The notes: a model not told the origin generated them from the sequence alone. Numbered from the stretch's first letter, positions 26,405-42,059 are shown. The stretch: 64,000 nucleotides of DNA from Halalkalibacter krulwichiae (GCF_002109385.1 NZ_CP020814.1:62001-126000), one strand, 5' to 3'. Numbers and translations: made by a program.

Positions 26405-27283
26405 ATGGGAGATTATTTAGTAAAAGCAACCGCATTTAACGGAAAAGTACGAGCGTATTCACTTGTTGCAACAGACATGGTTAATGAAGCAGTAAGGCGC
26501 CAAGGAACATGGCCAACTGCATCAGCAGCTTTAGGACGTGCAATGATGGCTAGTACAATGATGGCTACAATGTTAAAAGGTGATTCTAAACTAACGGTAA
26601 GAATTGAAGGGCAAGGTCCAATCGGAGCGATTATTGTTGATGCCAATACGAAAGGAGAAACAAGAGGCTATGTATCAAATCCCCAAGTTCACTTTGATCT
26701 AAATAGTCAAGGTAAATTAGATGTTGCGCGAGCAGTTGGTACAAATGGTCATCTATCTGTAGTAAAAGATTTAGGGATGAAAGAGAACTTCACTGGAAGT
26801 GTCCCATTAGTATCAGGTGAACTAGGTGAAGATTTCACTTATTACTTTGCATCCTCTGAACAAACACCTTCCTCGGTAGGTGTTGGCGTTCTAGTTAATC
26901 CTGATAATACAATTCTTGCAGCTGGAGGCTTTATTATTCAACTTATGCCAGGAGCTGATGATGCTGTTATTGAAGAGATTGAAAAACGACTTTCTTCCAT
27001 TCCGCCAATCTCAAAATTAGTAGAAGCAGGAATGCCGCCAGAAGAGATGATTTATGCGCTATTAGGAGATGACAATGTCAAAATTCTTGATACACAGTCG
27101 ATTACGTTTGCGTGCCGCTGTTCAAAAGAACGAATTGAAAGTGCCATTATTAGTTTAGGAAAGGCTGAGATCCAATCAATGATTGATGAAGATGGTGGCG
27201 CCGAGACACATTGTTCATTCTGTAATGAAGAATATAAGCTCACGAAAGAGGAGTTAGAAAACCTTCTTGAAAAAAGCAAATAA
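26405..27283 (+). CDS. hslO: Redox-regulated chaperone Hsp33
   Basis: 292 residues. The C-terminal zinc-binding cysteines C-R-C near 238 and C-S-F-C near 270 form the redox switch (CxC...CxxC). The N-terminal substrate-binding domain has [13 protein letters not shown] near 69 and G-Y-V-S-N-P near 88. Under oxidative unfolding stress Hsp33 releases zinc and becomes an active holdase. ATG 26405 lies behind GAGAGGG. In B. subtilis a prolyl isomerase gene (yacD) lies between hslO and cysK; it is absent here. Confidence 0.96.
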   Translation: MGDYLVKATAFNGKVRAYSLVATDMVNEAVRRQGTWPTASAALGRAMMASTMMATMLKGDSKLTVRIEGQGPIGAIIVDANTKGETRGYVSNPQVHFDLNSQGKLDVARAVGTNGHLSVVKDLGMKENFTGSVPLVSGELGEDFTYYFASSEQTPSSVGVGVLVNPDNTILAAGGFIIQLMPGADDAVIEEIEKRLSSIPPISKLVEAGMPPEEMIYALLGDDNVKILDTQSITFACRCSKERIESAIISLGKAEIQSMIDEDGGAETHCSFCNEEYKLTKEELENLLEKSK

Positions 27284-27309
27284 ATTTTGGTAATTTCGTC
27301 ATGTATTAA

Positions 27310-27338
27310 TTGACTTATCAGAAAACGTTTGATACTAT
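27310..27338 (+). promoter_or_regulatory. SigA promoter of cysK
   Basis: TTGACT (27310-27315), 17-bp spacer, TACTAT (27333-27338), directly followed by the AT-rich start region. No S-box or T-box is seen here. Confidence 0.6.
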
Positions 27339-27387
27339 AATCTTAATAAAACCAATGAAATTACTAGGGATTGAGGGGGCGTTTTTT

Positions 27388-28311
27388 GTGAAAGTAGTTA
27401 ATTCAATTACTGAGCTTATCGGACAAACACCATTAGTGAAGTTAAATCGTCTTGTAACAGATAAACATGCAGATGTTTATTTAAAATTAGAATATATGAA
27501 CCCAGGAAGCAGTGTTAAGGATCGTATCGCTTTAGCGATGATTGAAGCTGCTGAAAAAGCAGGGAAGTTGAAACCTGGTGTGAAAATTGTTGAGCCAACA
27601 AGTGGAAACACAGGAATTGGTCTTGCGATGGTTGCCGCAGCAAAAGGGTATGAGGCAACGTTAGTAATGCCTGAGACAATGAGTATGGAGCGTCGTAACC
27701 TTCTACGTGCTTACGGAGCAGAGTTAGTTCTTACACCAGGACCAGAGGGAATGGGTGGAGCGATTCGTAAAGCGACGGAACTTGCGAAACAAGAAGGCTA
27801 CTTCATGCCACAACAATTCGAAAACGAAGCGAATCCAGAAATTCACCGCAACACAACAGGCAAAGAATTACTTGAACAAGTAGATGGTCAAATCGATGGA
27901 TTTGTATCAGGAATCGGAACGGGTGGAACGATTACTGGTGCTGGTGGCTATTTAAAGGAGCATTTCCCGAATTTGCATATTGCAGCGGTTGAGCCAAAAG
28001 ATTCACCAGTATTATCAGGTGGAAACCCTGGGCCTCATAAAATTCAAGGAATTGGGGCAGGTTTTGTTCCTAGTATTTTAAATACAGAAATATATGATGA
28101 AGTGATTCAAGTTGCAAACGATGAAGCATTTGAATATGCACGTCGTGCGGCGAAAGAAGAAGGAATTCTAGGTGGTATCTCTTCAGGTGCAGCTATTTCA
28201 GCAGCTTTACAACTAGCTGAAAAATTAGGACCTGGGAAGAAAGTCGTTGCCATTATTCCTTCAAATGGAGAGCGTTACTTAAGTACTCCACTTTACCAAT
28301 TCGAAGATTAA
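27388..28311 (+). CDS. cysK: Cysteine synthase A (O-acetylserine sulfhydrylase)
   Basis: 307 residues, PLP enzyme of fold type II. The PLP lysine is in N-P-G-S-S-V-K-D-R near 45, the substrate loop is E-P-T-S-G-N-T-G near 71, and the phosphate loop [10 protein letters not shown] is near 178. It makes cysteine from O-acetylserine, the product of CysE (58419-59087). GTG 27388 gives the conserved start [17 protein letters not shown]; upstream in-frame codons overlap the promoter. Confidence 0.96.
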   Translation: MKVVNSITELIGQTPLVKLNRLVTDKHADVYLKLEYMNPGSSVKDRIALAMIEAAEKAGKLKPGVKIVEPTSGNTGIGLAMVAAAKGYEATLVMPETMSMERRNLLRAYGAELVLTPGPEGMGGAIRKATELAKQEGYFMPQQFENEANPEIHRNTTGKELLEQVDGQIDGFVSGIGTGGTITGAGGYLKEHFPNLHIAAVEPKDSPVLSGGNPGPHKIQGIGAGFVPSILNTEIYDEVIQVANDEAFEYARRAAKEEGILGGISSGAAISAALQLAEKLGPGKKVVAIIPSNGERYLSTPLYQFED

Positions 28312-28328
28312 TTAAATATTTTGAAGAA

Positions 28329-28371
28329 GAGAGTAACTTAAGGTCAGTCGACCTTAAGTTGCTCTTTTTTG
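28329..28371 (+). terminator. Rho-independent terminator of cysK
   Basis: Stem AACTTAAGGTC / GACCTTAAGTT with AGAG/CTCT extension and a 4-nt loop, followed by TTTTTTG. Confidence 0.85.
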
Positions 28372-28480
28372 TTAAGTAAAGATAGCAAAAAAGCTATAGA
28401 TTTTATTCTGTTTTCTATGTTGAATGGGTTTTCGATACTGGGGAAAGCTAAAGAATGATTAGAAGATGAAGGGAGTATGG

Positions 28481-29143
28481 TTGGTAGTGAGTGAAAATGT
28501 AACCATTTTGCTTAGAACGATCGTAGTGTTTGTCATCATTCTAACGTTTTTTAGGTTTATGGGTAAGAAGGAGCTAGGAGAATTAAGTTTACTAGATATT
28601 ATTGTTTCTTTAATGATTGCGGAATTAGCAGTAATTGCTATTGAGAATCCTGGCGTATCAATGATAAGAGGGCTTGCGCCAATCTTTTTATTAATCTTTA
28701 TTCAAGTTACATTAACCTTCTTTAGTTTAAAGCATCAGAAATTCCGTGACATTATTGAAGGAAGGCCCGTTATGATAATAGAAAATGGAAAAATGAATCA
28801 GAAAAATATGAGGCGTCAACGTTACAATATCGACGATGTCTTATTTCAATTACGTGAAAAAGGGATATCAGATATTAGAGAAGTTGATTATGCTATGCTT
28901 GAAAGGTCTGGGAACTTGTCGATCTTTAAAAAGGATGAGACCACTTCTATATTCACACTACCTCTAATCCAAGACGGCGTTATTCAAGATGAGCATTTAG
29001 TCATAATAAAGAAAACAAAAGAATGGTTGCTAAGTGAATTAAGAAAGTTGGGATACGACCGAATTAAAGATATCTTTTATTGTAGTTACATGGAGGGTGA
29101 ATTTTTCATAGAAGAAAGAGATAAAAAGTATGTACAGCACTAA
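28481..29143 (+). CDS. DUF421 (YetF/YcaP-type) membrane protein
   Basis: About 220 residues. Three N-terminal membrane segments (about 6-24, 35-55, 58-78) carry the family block F-F-R-F-M-G-K-K-E-L-G-E-L-S-L-L-D-I-I-V-S, followed by a cytoplasmic beta domain with R-Q-R-Y-N-I-D-D-V-L-F-Q-L-R-E-K-G-I near 118. Family function is uncertain; relatives affect spore germination-site membranes in B. subtilis. Start is uncertain: TTG 28481 is 6 nt after AAGGGA, GTG 28487 and ATG 28466 are alternatives. It lies between cysK and pabB, which adjoin in B. subtilis. Confidence 0.85.
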   Translation: MVVSENVTILLRTIVVFVIILTFFRFMGKKELGELSLLDIIVSLMIAELAVIAIENPGVSMIRGLAPIFLLIFIQVTLTFFSLKHQKFRDIIEGRPVMIIENGKMNQKNMRRQRYNIDDVLFQLREKGISDIREVDYAMLERSGNLSIFKKDETTSIFTLPLIQDGVIQDEHLVIIKKTKEWLLSELRKLGYDRIKDIFYCSYMEGEFFIEERDKKYVQH

Positions 29144-29208
29144 AGCATAAGCGACGCAGTCATTGTGTTGTTTTTCTATTATAATCTCATGTAGAATAGG
29201 GAAAAAGA

Positions 29209-30672
29209 ATGGAAACGGAAGTGAGTATGTTGCAACAGAAGAAGGAAACGAACAGAACGAGTGCAGTTAGGTCATGTAAGTTCGATGAAAAAAAATGGTT
29301 TGCACGTTATTTGCATTTATCGGCTGAAGAACCCCAACATGTTTTGTTAGAAAGTGGACGAGGGGGGCGCTATAGCATTATTGGCTTAAGGCCATTTGCG
29401 ACGATAAGTGGAAAAGAAGAAGTGTTAACAATTGAACAGGATGGAAGAACAGTAGAGAAGAAAGGGCCGCTTCTTGCTAGTTTAAAAGAAACACTTGCAC
29501 CATACTCGCAATCTACAATTGAAGGGCTCCCTCCATTTCAAGGTGGAGCAATAGGATATTTCTCTTATGATATAGTTAGGGAAATTGAAAAGCTACCTCC
29601 ACTAGCTAAAGATGATTTAGCGTTGCCTGATGTATATTTCCTCTTGTTTAATGATGTGTTTATTTATGATCATCTAGAGAACAAATTGTGGATCATTGTC
29701 AATGGTGAATATGAAAAAAAGAAAGAGCTAGAACAAAAAGCACAAGATTATATGGAATCATGGGAACAAGCTCAAGAAGAGCCGTTACTTCGAGATTCCG
29801 TATTAAAGGGATCTGACGATAAGACAGCTTCTTTATCAGACGATGACTTTTGTAAAGCTGTTGAAAAGATTCAGCAATACATAGCAGCAGGTGATGTCTT
29901 CCAAGTTAATTTATCTGTGAGACAGTCTAGAGATTTAACGGTAGACCCAATTAAAGTCTATGAAGCTCTTCGAAAAATCAATCCGTCTCCGTATATGAGT
30001 TATTTCCATACTCCTTCTTTTCAATTTGTTAGTGCTTCGCCAGAATTACTTGTAAAGAAAAACGGAACAGAACTAAGTACTAGACCAATCGCAGGTACTC
30101 GTTCAAGAGGGAAAAGTGAAGAAGAAGATGAGCAATTAGCGAATACATTAATAAACAATGAAAAAGAACGTGCAGAGCATGTGATGCTAGTTGACTTGGA
30201 GCGTAATGATCTAGGTAGAGTATCTGCCTATGGGACAGTTGAAGTCGATGAACTTATGGTTATTGAAAAGTATTCACATGTTATGCATATTGTATCAAAT
30301 GTAAAAGGGACGCTTGCAGAAGAAAAAGACTTATACGATGTCATTCGTGCAACTTTTCCTGGAGGAACCATAACCGGAGCTCCTAAAGTAAGGACGATGG
30401 AAATAATAGAAGAGCTTGAACCTGTAAGACGAGGCATTTATACTGGATCTATAGGATGGATTGGCTTCAATGAAAATATGGAGCTAAATATTGCAATCCG
30501 GACGATGGTTTGTAAGGGTGGACAAGCCCATGTGCAAGCTGGTGCTGGAATTGTCATTGATTCCATTCCATCGAATGAATATAAAGAATCATTGAAAAAA
30601 GCAAGAGCGCTTTGGCACGCATTAGAGCAAAGCGAAGAAGAGATGAGAAACAGAACAGTTAGCTTGAGCTGA
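29209..30672 (+). CDS. pabB: Aminodeoxychorismate synthase component I
   Basis: 487 residues, anthranilate synthase I/chorismate-binding family. The N-terminal domain is followed by the chorismate-binding domain with S-P-E-L-L-V near 276, [10 protein letters not shown] near 291, D-L-E-R-N-D-L-G-R near 327 and [11 protein letters not shown] near 383. The P-I-A-G-T form is usual for the PabB/TrpE class. It converts chorismate plus PabA-derived ammonia to aminodeoxychorismate for folate. ATG 29209 has only a weak RBS; ATG 29227 behind GGAAGTG is possible. First gene of the folate operon. Confidence 0.94.
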   Translation: METEVSMLQQKKETNRTSAVRSCKFDEKKWFARYLHLSAEEPQHVLLESGRGGRYSIIGLRPFATISGKEEVLTIEQDGRTVEKKGPLLASLKETLAPYSQSTIEGLPPFQGGAIGYFSYDIVREIEKLPPLAKDDLALPDVYFLLFNDVFIYDHLENKLWIIVNGEYEKKKELEQKAQDYMESWEQAQEEPLLRDSVLKGSDDKTASLSDDDFCKAVEKIQQYIAAGDVFQVNLSVRQSRDLTVDPIKVYEALRKINPSPYMSYFHTPSFQFVSASPELLVKKNGTELSTRPIAGTRSRGKSEEEDEQLANTLINNEKERAEHVMLVDLERNDLGRVSAYGTVEVDELMVIEKYSHVMHIVSNVKGTLAEEKDLYDVIRATFPGGTITGAPKVRTMEIIEELEPVRRGIYTGSIGWIGFNENMELNIAIRTMVCKGGQAHVQAGAGIVIDSIPSNEYKESLKKARALWHALEQSEEEMRNRTVSLS

Positions 30673-30679
30673 GGAGGAG
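30640..30679 (+). promoter_or_regulatory. GAG/TAG triplet cluster before pabA, possible TRAP site
   Basis: GAG or TAG triplets occur at 30640, 30645, 30660, 30666, 30671 and 30677, mostly 2-3 nt apart, covering the pabA ribosome-binding site. In B. subtilis the TRAP protein represses translation of the shared glutaminase trpG/pabA by binding such triplets over its RBS. Whether this organism has mtrB is not visible. Confidence 0.4.
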
Positions 30680-30685
30680 AAAAAA

Positions 30686-31282
30686 ATGATATTAATGATT
30701 GATAACTATGATTCGTTTACGTATAACTTGGTGCAATATCTAGGGGAAATGGGACAGGAGTTGGTCGTTAAGCGTAATGATCAAATTACGATTGAGGAGA
30801 TTGAACAATTAAATCCTGATTTTCTAATGATCTCTCCAGGACCTTGCAGCCCAAATGAGGCGGGAATTAGTTTGCAAGCAATCGAGTATTTTGCTGGGAA
30901 ATTGCCGATCTTTGGAGTTTGTTTAGGGCATCAATCAATTGCTCAAGTATTCGGAGGAGATGTTATTCGAGCAGATCGTTTAATGCATGGAAAAACGTCT
31001 GATGTTACTCATAATGGTGAGACTATTTTCGAAGGATTATCCTCACCTCTAACAGTTACCAGATACCATTCTTTAATTGTTAAAAAAGAAACGTTACCTG
31101 ATAGTCTCGTTATCACAGCTGAAACGGATGAAGGGGAGATCATGGCATTGCGTCACCGTGACCTTCCAATAGAAGGAGTCCAATTTCATCCAGAATCAAT
31201 TATGACTTCTGAAGGCAAACAGCTTCTTCGTAATTTCATCGATAAGTATGGCAAGGAGAAGACAGCGTGTACGTCTATGTAA
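30686..31282 (+). CDS. pabA: Aminodeoxychorismate/anthranilate synthase glutaminase component II
   Basis: 198 residues, class I glutamine amidotransferase. The oxyanion segment is S-P-G-P-C-S-P near 50, the catalytic Cys is in G-V-C-L-G-H-Q near 79, and the His/Glu are in V-Q-F-H-P-E-S near 170. It supplies ammonia to PabB and, in B. subtilis, also to TrpE. ATG 30686 follows GAGGAGGAG. The last 16 bases overlap pabC. Confidence 0.95.
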   Translation: MILMIDNYDSFTYNLVQYLGEMGQELVVKRNDQITIEEIEQLNPDFLMISPGPCSPNEAGISLQAIEYFAGKLPIFGVCLGHQSIAQVFGGDVIRADRLMHGKTSDVTHNGETIFEGLSSPLTVTRYHSLIVKKETLPDSLVITAETDEGEIMALRHRDLPIEGVQFHPESIMTSEGKQLLRNFIDKYGKEKTACTSM

Positions 31283-32136
31283 ATGGCGCTATTGTTGAAA
31301 AAGACCAGGCAATGGTGTCTGCTTTTGACCATGGTTATATGTATGGTATTGGTCTTTTTGAAACTTTTCGCGTTGATAATGGTCATCCGTTTCTCTTGGA
31401 TGACCATTTTCAGCGTTTAAAAGCGAGTCTAAAAGAAGTTGGAATTGAGTGGTCAATGTCAAAAGAGGAAGTTCTTGCTGTGTTACATAAGCTTCTTGAC
31501 GCAAATCAATTAAGAGATGCTTATGTAAGGTGGAATGTGTCTGCTGGTATTCATGACCTTGGTTTGTATAGTGGAGGATATACAGAGCCTACAACCATTG
31601 TTTATATGAAGCCTCTTCCAAAAGGAATGCTACTTAAAAAAGATGCGGTGGTTCTTCAGATGAACCGTAACTCACCTGAAGGAAGTTTTCGTTTCAAATC
31701 GCATCATTTTCTAAATAATGTTTTGGCAAAACGTGAATTAGGCGAAGCTACAAATGTAGAAGGTGTTTTTCTAACAGAGGCAGGATTTGTTGCGGAAGGA
31801 ATTGTTTCAAATGTCTTTTGGGTTAAAGATGGAATCGTTTATACACCTGATATTAATACAGGCATTTTAGATGGAGTGACACGAAACTTTGTTTTGGCTT
31901 TATTACATAAAAAAGCAATTCCGTACCAAATTGGTTATTATTCAAAAGATGAGTTGTTGAATGCTGATGAGGCGTTTGTTACAAATTCAATACAAGAAAT
32001 CGTTACATTGCAATCAATAAATGGTCATTCATATAAGGGGAGTTCACTTGCAGCTAAATTGAAACGAGACTTTGACTTTTACAAAAGAGAACAACTTTGG
32101 AGCCGATCGGAGGTTATGGAGGAAGACTATGAGTAA
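31267..32136 (+). CDS. pabC: Aminodeoxychorismate lyase (4-amino-4-deoxychorismate lyase)
   Basis: 289 residues, class IV PLP aminotransferase fold. It has the start [14 protein letters not shown] near 19, the PLP lysine in [10 protein letters not shown] near 139, and E-G-I-V-S-N-V-F-W near 178 and G-I-L-D-G-V-T-R near 199. It releases pyruvate from aminodeoxychorismate to give p-aminobenzoate. Starts at GTG 31267, 6 nt after AAGGAGA, inside the end of pabA. The folP start lies 8 bases before its stop. Confidence 0.94.
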   Translation: MYVYVNGAIVEKDQAMVSAFDHGYMYGIGLFETFRVDNGHPFLLDDHFQRLKASLKEVGIEWSMSKEEVLAVLHKLLDANQLRDAYVRWNVSAGIHDLGLYSGGYTEPTTIVYMKPLPKGMLLKKDAVVLQMNRNSPEGSFRFKSHHFLNNVLAKRELGEATNVEGVFLTEAGFVAEGIVSNVFWVKDGIVYTPDINTGILDGVTRNFVLALLHKKAIPYQIGYYSKDELLNADEAFVTNSIQEIVTLQSINGHSYKGSSLAAKLKRDFDFYKREQLWSRSEVMEEDYE

Positions 32137-32965
32137 GATAAAAATGGTGGAACGTTTGTTCGAAGACATTAATAAGAGAACGCTAATTATGGGCATTTTA
32201 AATATAACACCGGATTCATTTTCTGACGGTGGGAAGTTTAATGAGCTAGAGGTTGCTGTTGCGCGGGCGAAGCAAATGGTTGAGGATGGAGCTGATATTA
32301 TCGATATTGGCGGAGAATCAACAAGGCCTGGTTTCACACCTGTAGTAGCGGAAGAGGAAATTCGTCGAGTTGTTCCGGTTATAGAAGCGGTAGCAAGTGA
32401 GGTAAATGTTCCAATTTCAATTGATACTTATAAGGCCGAGGTAGGAAAACGTGCTTTAGAAGCCGGTGCTAGTATTTTGAACGACGTTTGGGGTGCTAAA
32501 TGGGATAAGGAGATGGCTCAAGTAGCGGCTGAGTCTAATGCACCTATTATTTTGACGCATAATCGCCATAAAGAGGAATACATCGACTTAATGAATGATG
32601 TTATTTCTGACTTGAACGAGAGCATTGACCTTTGTCTACAGGCAGGAGTGAAGAAGGAGAATATAATTCTTGATCCTGGTATTGGATTTGCAAAAACCTA
32701 TGAAGAAAACATGGACGTTATGAGAAACTTAGAACAGATTGTTGGCATTGGTTATCCTGTACTCCTTGGTACATCAAGAAAGAGTGTCGTAGCTAAAACA
32801 CTTAACTTACCTGTAGATGAAAGAGTGGAAGGTACAGGAGCGACTGTGTGCTATGGTATTATGAAGGGATGTCAAATGATGAGGGTCCATGATGTTAAAG
32901 AAATGTCACGAATGGCTAAAATGATGGATGCTTTGCTACGGAAAGGAGACCAACCAAATGGATAA
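32129..32965 (+). CDS. folP: Dihydropteroate synthase
   Basis: 278 residues, TIM-barrel pterin-binding enzyme and sulfonamide target. Signatures are G-I-L-N-I-T-P-D-S-F-S-D-G-G near 22, G-G-E-S-T-R-P-G near 61, D-P-G-I-G-F-A-K near 187 and L-G-T-S-R-K-S near 213. It joins p-aminobenzoate to the pterin diphosphate. ATG 32129 follows GGAGGAAG and overlaps pabC. folB starts within its last 8 bases. Confidence 0.96.
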   Translation: MSKIKMVERLFEDINKRTLIMGILNITPDSFSDGGKFNELEVAVARAKQMVEDGADIIDIGGESTRPGFTPVVAEEEIRRVVPVIEAVASEVNVPISIDTYKAEVGKRALEAGASILNDVWGAKWDKEMAQVAAESNAPIILTHNRHKEEYIDLMNDVISDLNESIDLCLQAGVKKENIILDPGIGFAKTYEENMDVMRNLEQIVGIGYPVLLGTSRKSVVAKTLNLPVDERVEGTGATVCYGIMKGCQMMRVHDVKEMSRMAKMMDALLRKGDQPNG

Positions 32966-33320
32966 AATCTATTTGAATCAGATGGCCTTTTTTGGATATC
33001 ATGGTGTGTTTCAAGAAGAGCAAAAATTAGGTCAACGATTTATAGTTGATGTTACTCTTTGTTTAGATTTATCTCGTGCTGGTTCGAAAGATGATTTAGA
33101 AGAAACGATTAATTATGGCGAAGTATATGGGAAAGTCAAAGAAATTGTAGAAGGTAAGCCTTATAAATTGGTTGAGGCGGTAGCCGAGAACATTGCAGCT
33201 GTATTGTTGCGAGACTTTCCATTGTTAAATCAGTGTACCGTTAAAGTAATTAAACCAGACCCGCCAATACCAGGTCATTATCAATCTGTGGCGGTAGAGT
33301 TGGTGAGGGATCGCACATGA
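32958..33320 (+). CDS. folB: Dihydroneopterin aldolase
   Basis: 120 residues, the normal size. Residues include F-F-G-Y-H-G-V-F-Q-E-E near 11, the active-site Glu of the latter, and I-N-Y-G-E-V-Y near 52, with K-P-Y-K-L-V-E near 69 and the conserved K-x-x-P-P-I-P near 100. It forms 6-hydroxymethyl-dihydropterin. ATG 32958 follows GAAAGGAG. It overlaps folP and folK by a few bases. Confidence 0.95.
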   Translation: MDKIYLNQMAFFGYHGVFQEEQKLGQRFIVDVTLCLDLSRAGSKDDLEETINYGEVYGKVKEIVEGKPYKLVEAVAENIAAVLLRDFPLLNQCTVKVIKPDPPIPGHYQSVAVELVRDRT

Positions 33321-33880
33321 ATCATGATGTATATATCGCTTTAGGGTCTAATATTGGAGATCGTTATGATCATTTGAAGACAGCTATTCATCTTCTTGAT
33401 CAACATGAGAGGATATCAGTTGAAAAGCAATCATCAATCTATGAAACCGAGCCAGTAGGCTATGTGAATCAGCAAGCTTTTTTGAACATGGTCATCTACG
33501 TAAAGACCGATTTATCACCTAGGGAATTATTGGATGTAACGCAAGCAATTGAGACGCGGTGTGGGCGCAAACGTGATATTAGGTGGGGACCAAGAACTAT
33601 AGATCTTGACATTTTGCTGTTTGACCAAGAAAATATGGTGATGGAGACCCTTTCGATACCTCATCCTAGAATGTGGGAGCGTGCATTTGTGATGATTCCT
33701 TTAATGGAATTGCAACCAATGCTCAAAGCACCTCACTCTGATAAATCATTAGAAGAGATATACAAAGCACTACCAGATAAAGAAGGGGTACGGAAATGGA
33801 ATCCAGGAATAGTGGAAGAAGAATTCGAGCCTATCGCAAGCTTAAAGGCTATACACAAGAAGAATTTGCAAGACAGATAG
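33317..33880 (+). CDS. folK: 2-amino-4-hydroxy-6-hydroxymethyldihydropteridine pyrophosphokinase
   Basis: 187 residues, somewhat longer than B. subtilis FolK because of a C-terminal extension. Signatures are A-L-G-S-N-I-G-D near 8, the diphosphokinase motif R-W-G-P-R-T-I-D-L-D-I-L-L-F near 91 and I-P-H-P-R-M-W-E-R-A-F-V near 114. It pyrophosphorylates the pterin for FolP. The ATG overlaps the folB stop. Its last 85 bases overlap the yazB reading frame. Confidence 0.95.
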   Translation: MNHDVYIALGSNIGDRYDHLKTAIHLLDQHERISVEKQSSIYETEPVGYVNQQAFLNMVIYVKTDLSPRELLDVTQAIETRCGRKRDIRWGPRTIDLDILLFDQENMVMETLSIPHPRMWERAFVMIPLMELQPMLKAPHSDKSLEEIYKALPDKEGVRKWNPGIVEEEFEPIASLKAIHKKNLQDR

Positions 33881-33996
33881 GGATGTCTGTTTCGTTACTT
33901 GGTGAGGTCGAAAGAGGAAATCGACTAGCCAGTGAACCGGCAATCGAGCGAATGGCTACGGTATTAAATATAAGCAAGGAAGAATTAACAGTGTAA
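33796..33996 (+). CDS. yazB: Small XRE-type helix-turn-helix protein YazB
   Basis: 66 residues that are essentially one Cro/C1 helix-turn-helix: I-R-A-Y-R-K-L-K-G-Y-T-Q-E-E-F-A-R-Q-I-G-M-S-V-S-L-L-G-E-V-E-R-G. ATG 33796 lies inside folK, 85 bases before the folK stop, behind GGGGTACGGAA; the long overlap is also present in B. subtilis. DNA-binding regulator of unknown target. Overlap and conserved position between folK and dusB support it as real. Confidence 0.85.
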   Translation: MESRNSGRRIRAYRKLKGYTQEEFARQIGMSVSLLGEVERGNRLASEPAIERMATVLNISKEELTV

Positions 33997-34022
33997 CGTT
34001 CGATAATTTGGAGGTGAAGAAA

Positions 34023-35024
34023 ATGTTGAAGATCGGAAACATTGAGATGAAGAATCAAGTTGTTTTAGCGCCTATGGCAGGTGTGTGTAATCCTGCATTC
34101 AGATTAATTGCTAAAGAATTCGGAGCAGGTTTAGTATGTGCAGAAATGGTGAGTGACAAAGCTATTTTGCATAAAAATCAAAAATCATTAAGTATGCTTT
34201 ATGTTGATGAACGTGAGAAACCGTTAAGCCTACAAATCTTTGGTGGAGAACGTGAGACGCTTGTAGAAGCAGCGAAGTTTGTAGATAAACATACAAATGC
34301 TGACATCATTGATATTAATATGGGATGTCCGGTTCCTAAGATTACAAAATGTGATGCTGGAGCTAAATGGTTGTTAGATCCTAATAAAATCTATGAGATG
34401 GTCGCTGCAACTGTTGATGCAGTTAATAAACCAGTTACGGTAAAAATGCGGATCGGTTGGGATTCAGATCATATATATGCTATTGAGAATGCTCGTGCAG
34501 TTGAACGTGCAGGAGGAAGTGCAGTAGCTGTGCATGGACGTACGCGCGTTCAAATGTATGAAGGTGTTGCAGATTGGAACATCATTAAAGAAGTTAAGGA
34601 TGCCGTCGGTATTCCTGTAATTGGTAACGGGGATGTGAAGACGCCTCAAGATGCCCGCCGTATGTTAGATGAGACGGGGGTAGATGGAGTGATGATTGGA
34701 AGAGCGGCCTTAGGTAATCCTTGGATGCTCTATCAAACTATCCAATATCTTGAGAATGGTGTGCAACCATCTGAACCGACTCCAAGGGAAAAAATTGATG
34801 TATGTATGCTCCACTTAGACCGTTTAATTAAATTAAAGGGTGAAAATGTTGCTGTACGTGAGATGAGAAAGCATGCAGCTTGGTATCTTAAAGGAATGCG
34901 TGGAAATGGGCGCGTTCGAGATAAGGTTAATAGTTTTGAGACAAGAAACGATGTGGTTAGCACATTATATACTTTTGTTGATGAAATAGAAGCTAGTATG
35001 GTTGAAGAATCAAGTGCAGTTTGA
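34023..35024 (+). CDS. dusB: tRNA-dihydrouridine synthase DusB
   Basis: 333 residues, FMN-dependent TIM barrel. Signatures are L-A-P-M-A-G-V-C-N-P-A-F-R near 15, the catalytic Cys in N-M-G-C-P-V-P-K-I-T-K near 100, K-M-R-I-G-W near 141 and N-G-D-V near 200. It reduces uridines of tRNA to dihydrouridine. ATG 34023 follows TTGGAGGTG. In B. subtilis it also lies between yazB and lysS. Confidence 0.95.
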   Translation: MLKIGNIEMKNQVVLAPMAGVCNPAFRLIAKEFGAGLVCAEMVSDKAILHKNQKSLSMLYVDEREKPLSLQIFGGERETLVEAAKFVDKHTNADIIDINMGCPVPKITKCDAGAKWLLDPNKIYEMVAATVDAVNKPVTVKMRIGWDSDHIYAIENARAVERAGGSAVAVHGRTRVQMYEGVADWNIIKEVKDAVGIPVIGNGDVKTPQDARRMLDETGVDGVMIGRAALGNPWMLYQTIQYLENGVQPSEPTPREKIDVCMLHLDRLIKLKGENVAVREMRKHAAWYLKGMRGNGRVRDKVNSFETRNDVVSTLYTFVDEIEASMVEESSAV

Positions 35025-35049
35025 CTTTTTTGACTGACTTCACTATAAT
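35021..35049 (+). promoter_or_regulatory. SigA promoter overlapping the dusB stop
   Basis: TTGACT (35021-35026), 17-bp spacer, TATAAT (35044-35049). The expected start near 35056 is only about 12 bases before the terminator hairpin at 35068, so transcripts would be very short unless the hairpin is passed. Confidence 0.6.
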
Positions 35050-35063
35050 GCGTGTGTGATTAG

Positions 35064-36653
<1,590 letters not shown>

Positions 36654-36667
36654 CAATATAGTAGGGA

Positions 36668-36703
36668 AAAGAGGCTAACAATAGAGTTAGGCCTCTTTTT
36701 TTA
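36668..36703 (+). terminator. Rho-independent terminator of lysS
   Basis: Stem AAAGAGGC..CTAAC / GTTAG..GCCTCTTT with a short loop and a seven-T run. It insulates lysS from the rrn promoters 40 bases on. Confidence 0.8.
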
Positions 36704-36743
36704 AAATTAGTTTTTTTGAAAAGGATTTTTTTAAGAAAAAGTG

Positions 36744-36772
36744 TTGCATTTAAGTTTTTTAGATGGTATATT
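36744..36772 (+). promoter_or_regulatory. rrn promoter P1
   Basis: TTGCAT (36744-36749), 17-bp spacer, TATATT (36767-36772). Its -10 and start region is shared with the tRNA-Met promoter. Confidence 0.75.
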
Positions 36773-36814
36773 ATTTCTTGTCGCCAAGAACGACAACGAC
36801 TTTTAAAAAACATA

Positions 36815-36843
36815 TTGACAAACCTACTGAGGTTTGGTAAGAT
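36815..36843 (+). promoter_or_regulatory. rrn promoter P2
   Basis: TTGACA (36815-36820), 17-bp spacer, TAAGAT (36838-36843). Tandem P1/P2 spaced by about 70 bases is the usual Bacillus rrn arrangement. Confidence 0.75.
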
Positions 36844-36871
36844 GTGAAAGTCGTCATCAAACGACAAAAAA

Positions 36872-36888
36872 GTTCTTTGAAAACTGAA
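36872..36888 (+). promoter_or_regulatory. BoxA-like antitermination element in the rrn leader
   Basis: GTTCTTTGAAAACTGAA. A near copy, GGTTCTTTGAAAACTAGA, lies in the 16S-23S spacer at 38679-38696. Such boxA elements recruit NusB/S10 to keep polymerase on rRNA. Confidence 0.6.
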
Positions 36889-36995
36889 CAAAAGCCAAGC
36901 GAAAGAGATACATGATATCTCGTCAATTTTAAGTGATTTTGTAAAATCACAATGAAGTATCGTTAGCGATACGATTTGAGCACAAATCAAACACT

Positions 36996-38552
<1,557 letters not shown>

Positions 38553-38678
38553 TGGAGTAATACTCTAGTCGATATATGGTTTTAGAACCATATAACGCTT
38601 TGGTCTTTTGTTCAGTTTTGAAGGAACTCCCTTCAATTAATAGAAACTAACTTTGTAAGAAAAAAGTTAGTGACTTTG

Positions 38679-38696
38679 GTTCTTTGAAAACTAGAT
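38679..38696 (+). promoter_or_regulatory. BoxA-like element in the 16S-23S spacer
   Basis: GGTTCTTTGAAAACTAGA, matching the leader copy. The 264-base spacer (38552-38815) contains no tRNA gene. Confidence 0.55.
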
Positions 38697-38815
38697 AATG
38701 CAATAGAAACAATGTTAGTTTTATCGGTATCTTATTTATAAGAGAAGATCAAACGAGCATGTCAAGAATTCAAGTGATTTTTGAAAAATCACATCCGAAA
38801 TACCTTTTTTAATTT

Positions 38816-41753
<2,938 letters not shown>

Positions 41754-41813
41754 ATATATTCTTGAGTTTCTATTACGCATTATCTAGTTTTGAGAGAACC
41801 ATTCTCTTAAATA

Positions 41814-41930
41814 GTCTGGTGGCGATAGCGAAGAGGTCACACCCGTTCCCATGCCGAACACGGTCGTTAAGCTCTTCTGCGCCGATGGTAGTTGGGGGCT
41901 TCCCCCTGTGAGAGTAGGACGTTGCCAGGC
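41814..41930 (+). rRNA. rrf: 5S ribosomal RNA
   Basis: About 117 nt, from GTCTGGTGGCGATAGCG to GACGTTGCCAGGC; the two ends pair. Typical internal segments are CACACCCGTTCCCATGCCGAACACGG and GAGAGTAGGAC, each recognisable without alignment. Boundaries may shift by 1-3 bases. Confidence 0.95.
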
Positions 41931-41935
41931 AGATA

Positions 41936-41963
41936 AAAGACAATCCACTGGGTTGTCTTTTTT
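41936..41963 (+). terminator. Terminator of the rrn operon
   Basis: Stem AAAAGACAA / TTGTCTTTT with a 9-nt loop and a T-run, 5 bases after the 5S end. Confidence 0.85.
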
Positions 41964-42059
41964 AATATGCATAAACATCATGCTCAAGGCGCAGAAGAGC
42001 GCTGTTTCGAAGAAACAGCATCTTCTCCGAATAAGCCGATGGAGCATCGTGAGTATGCT

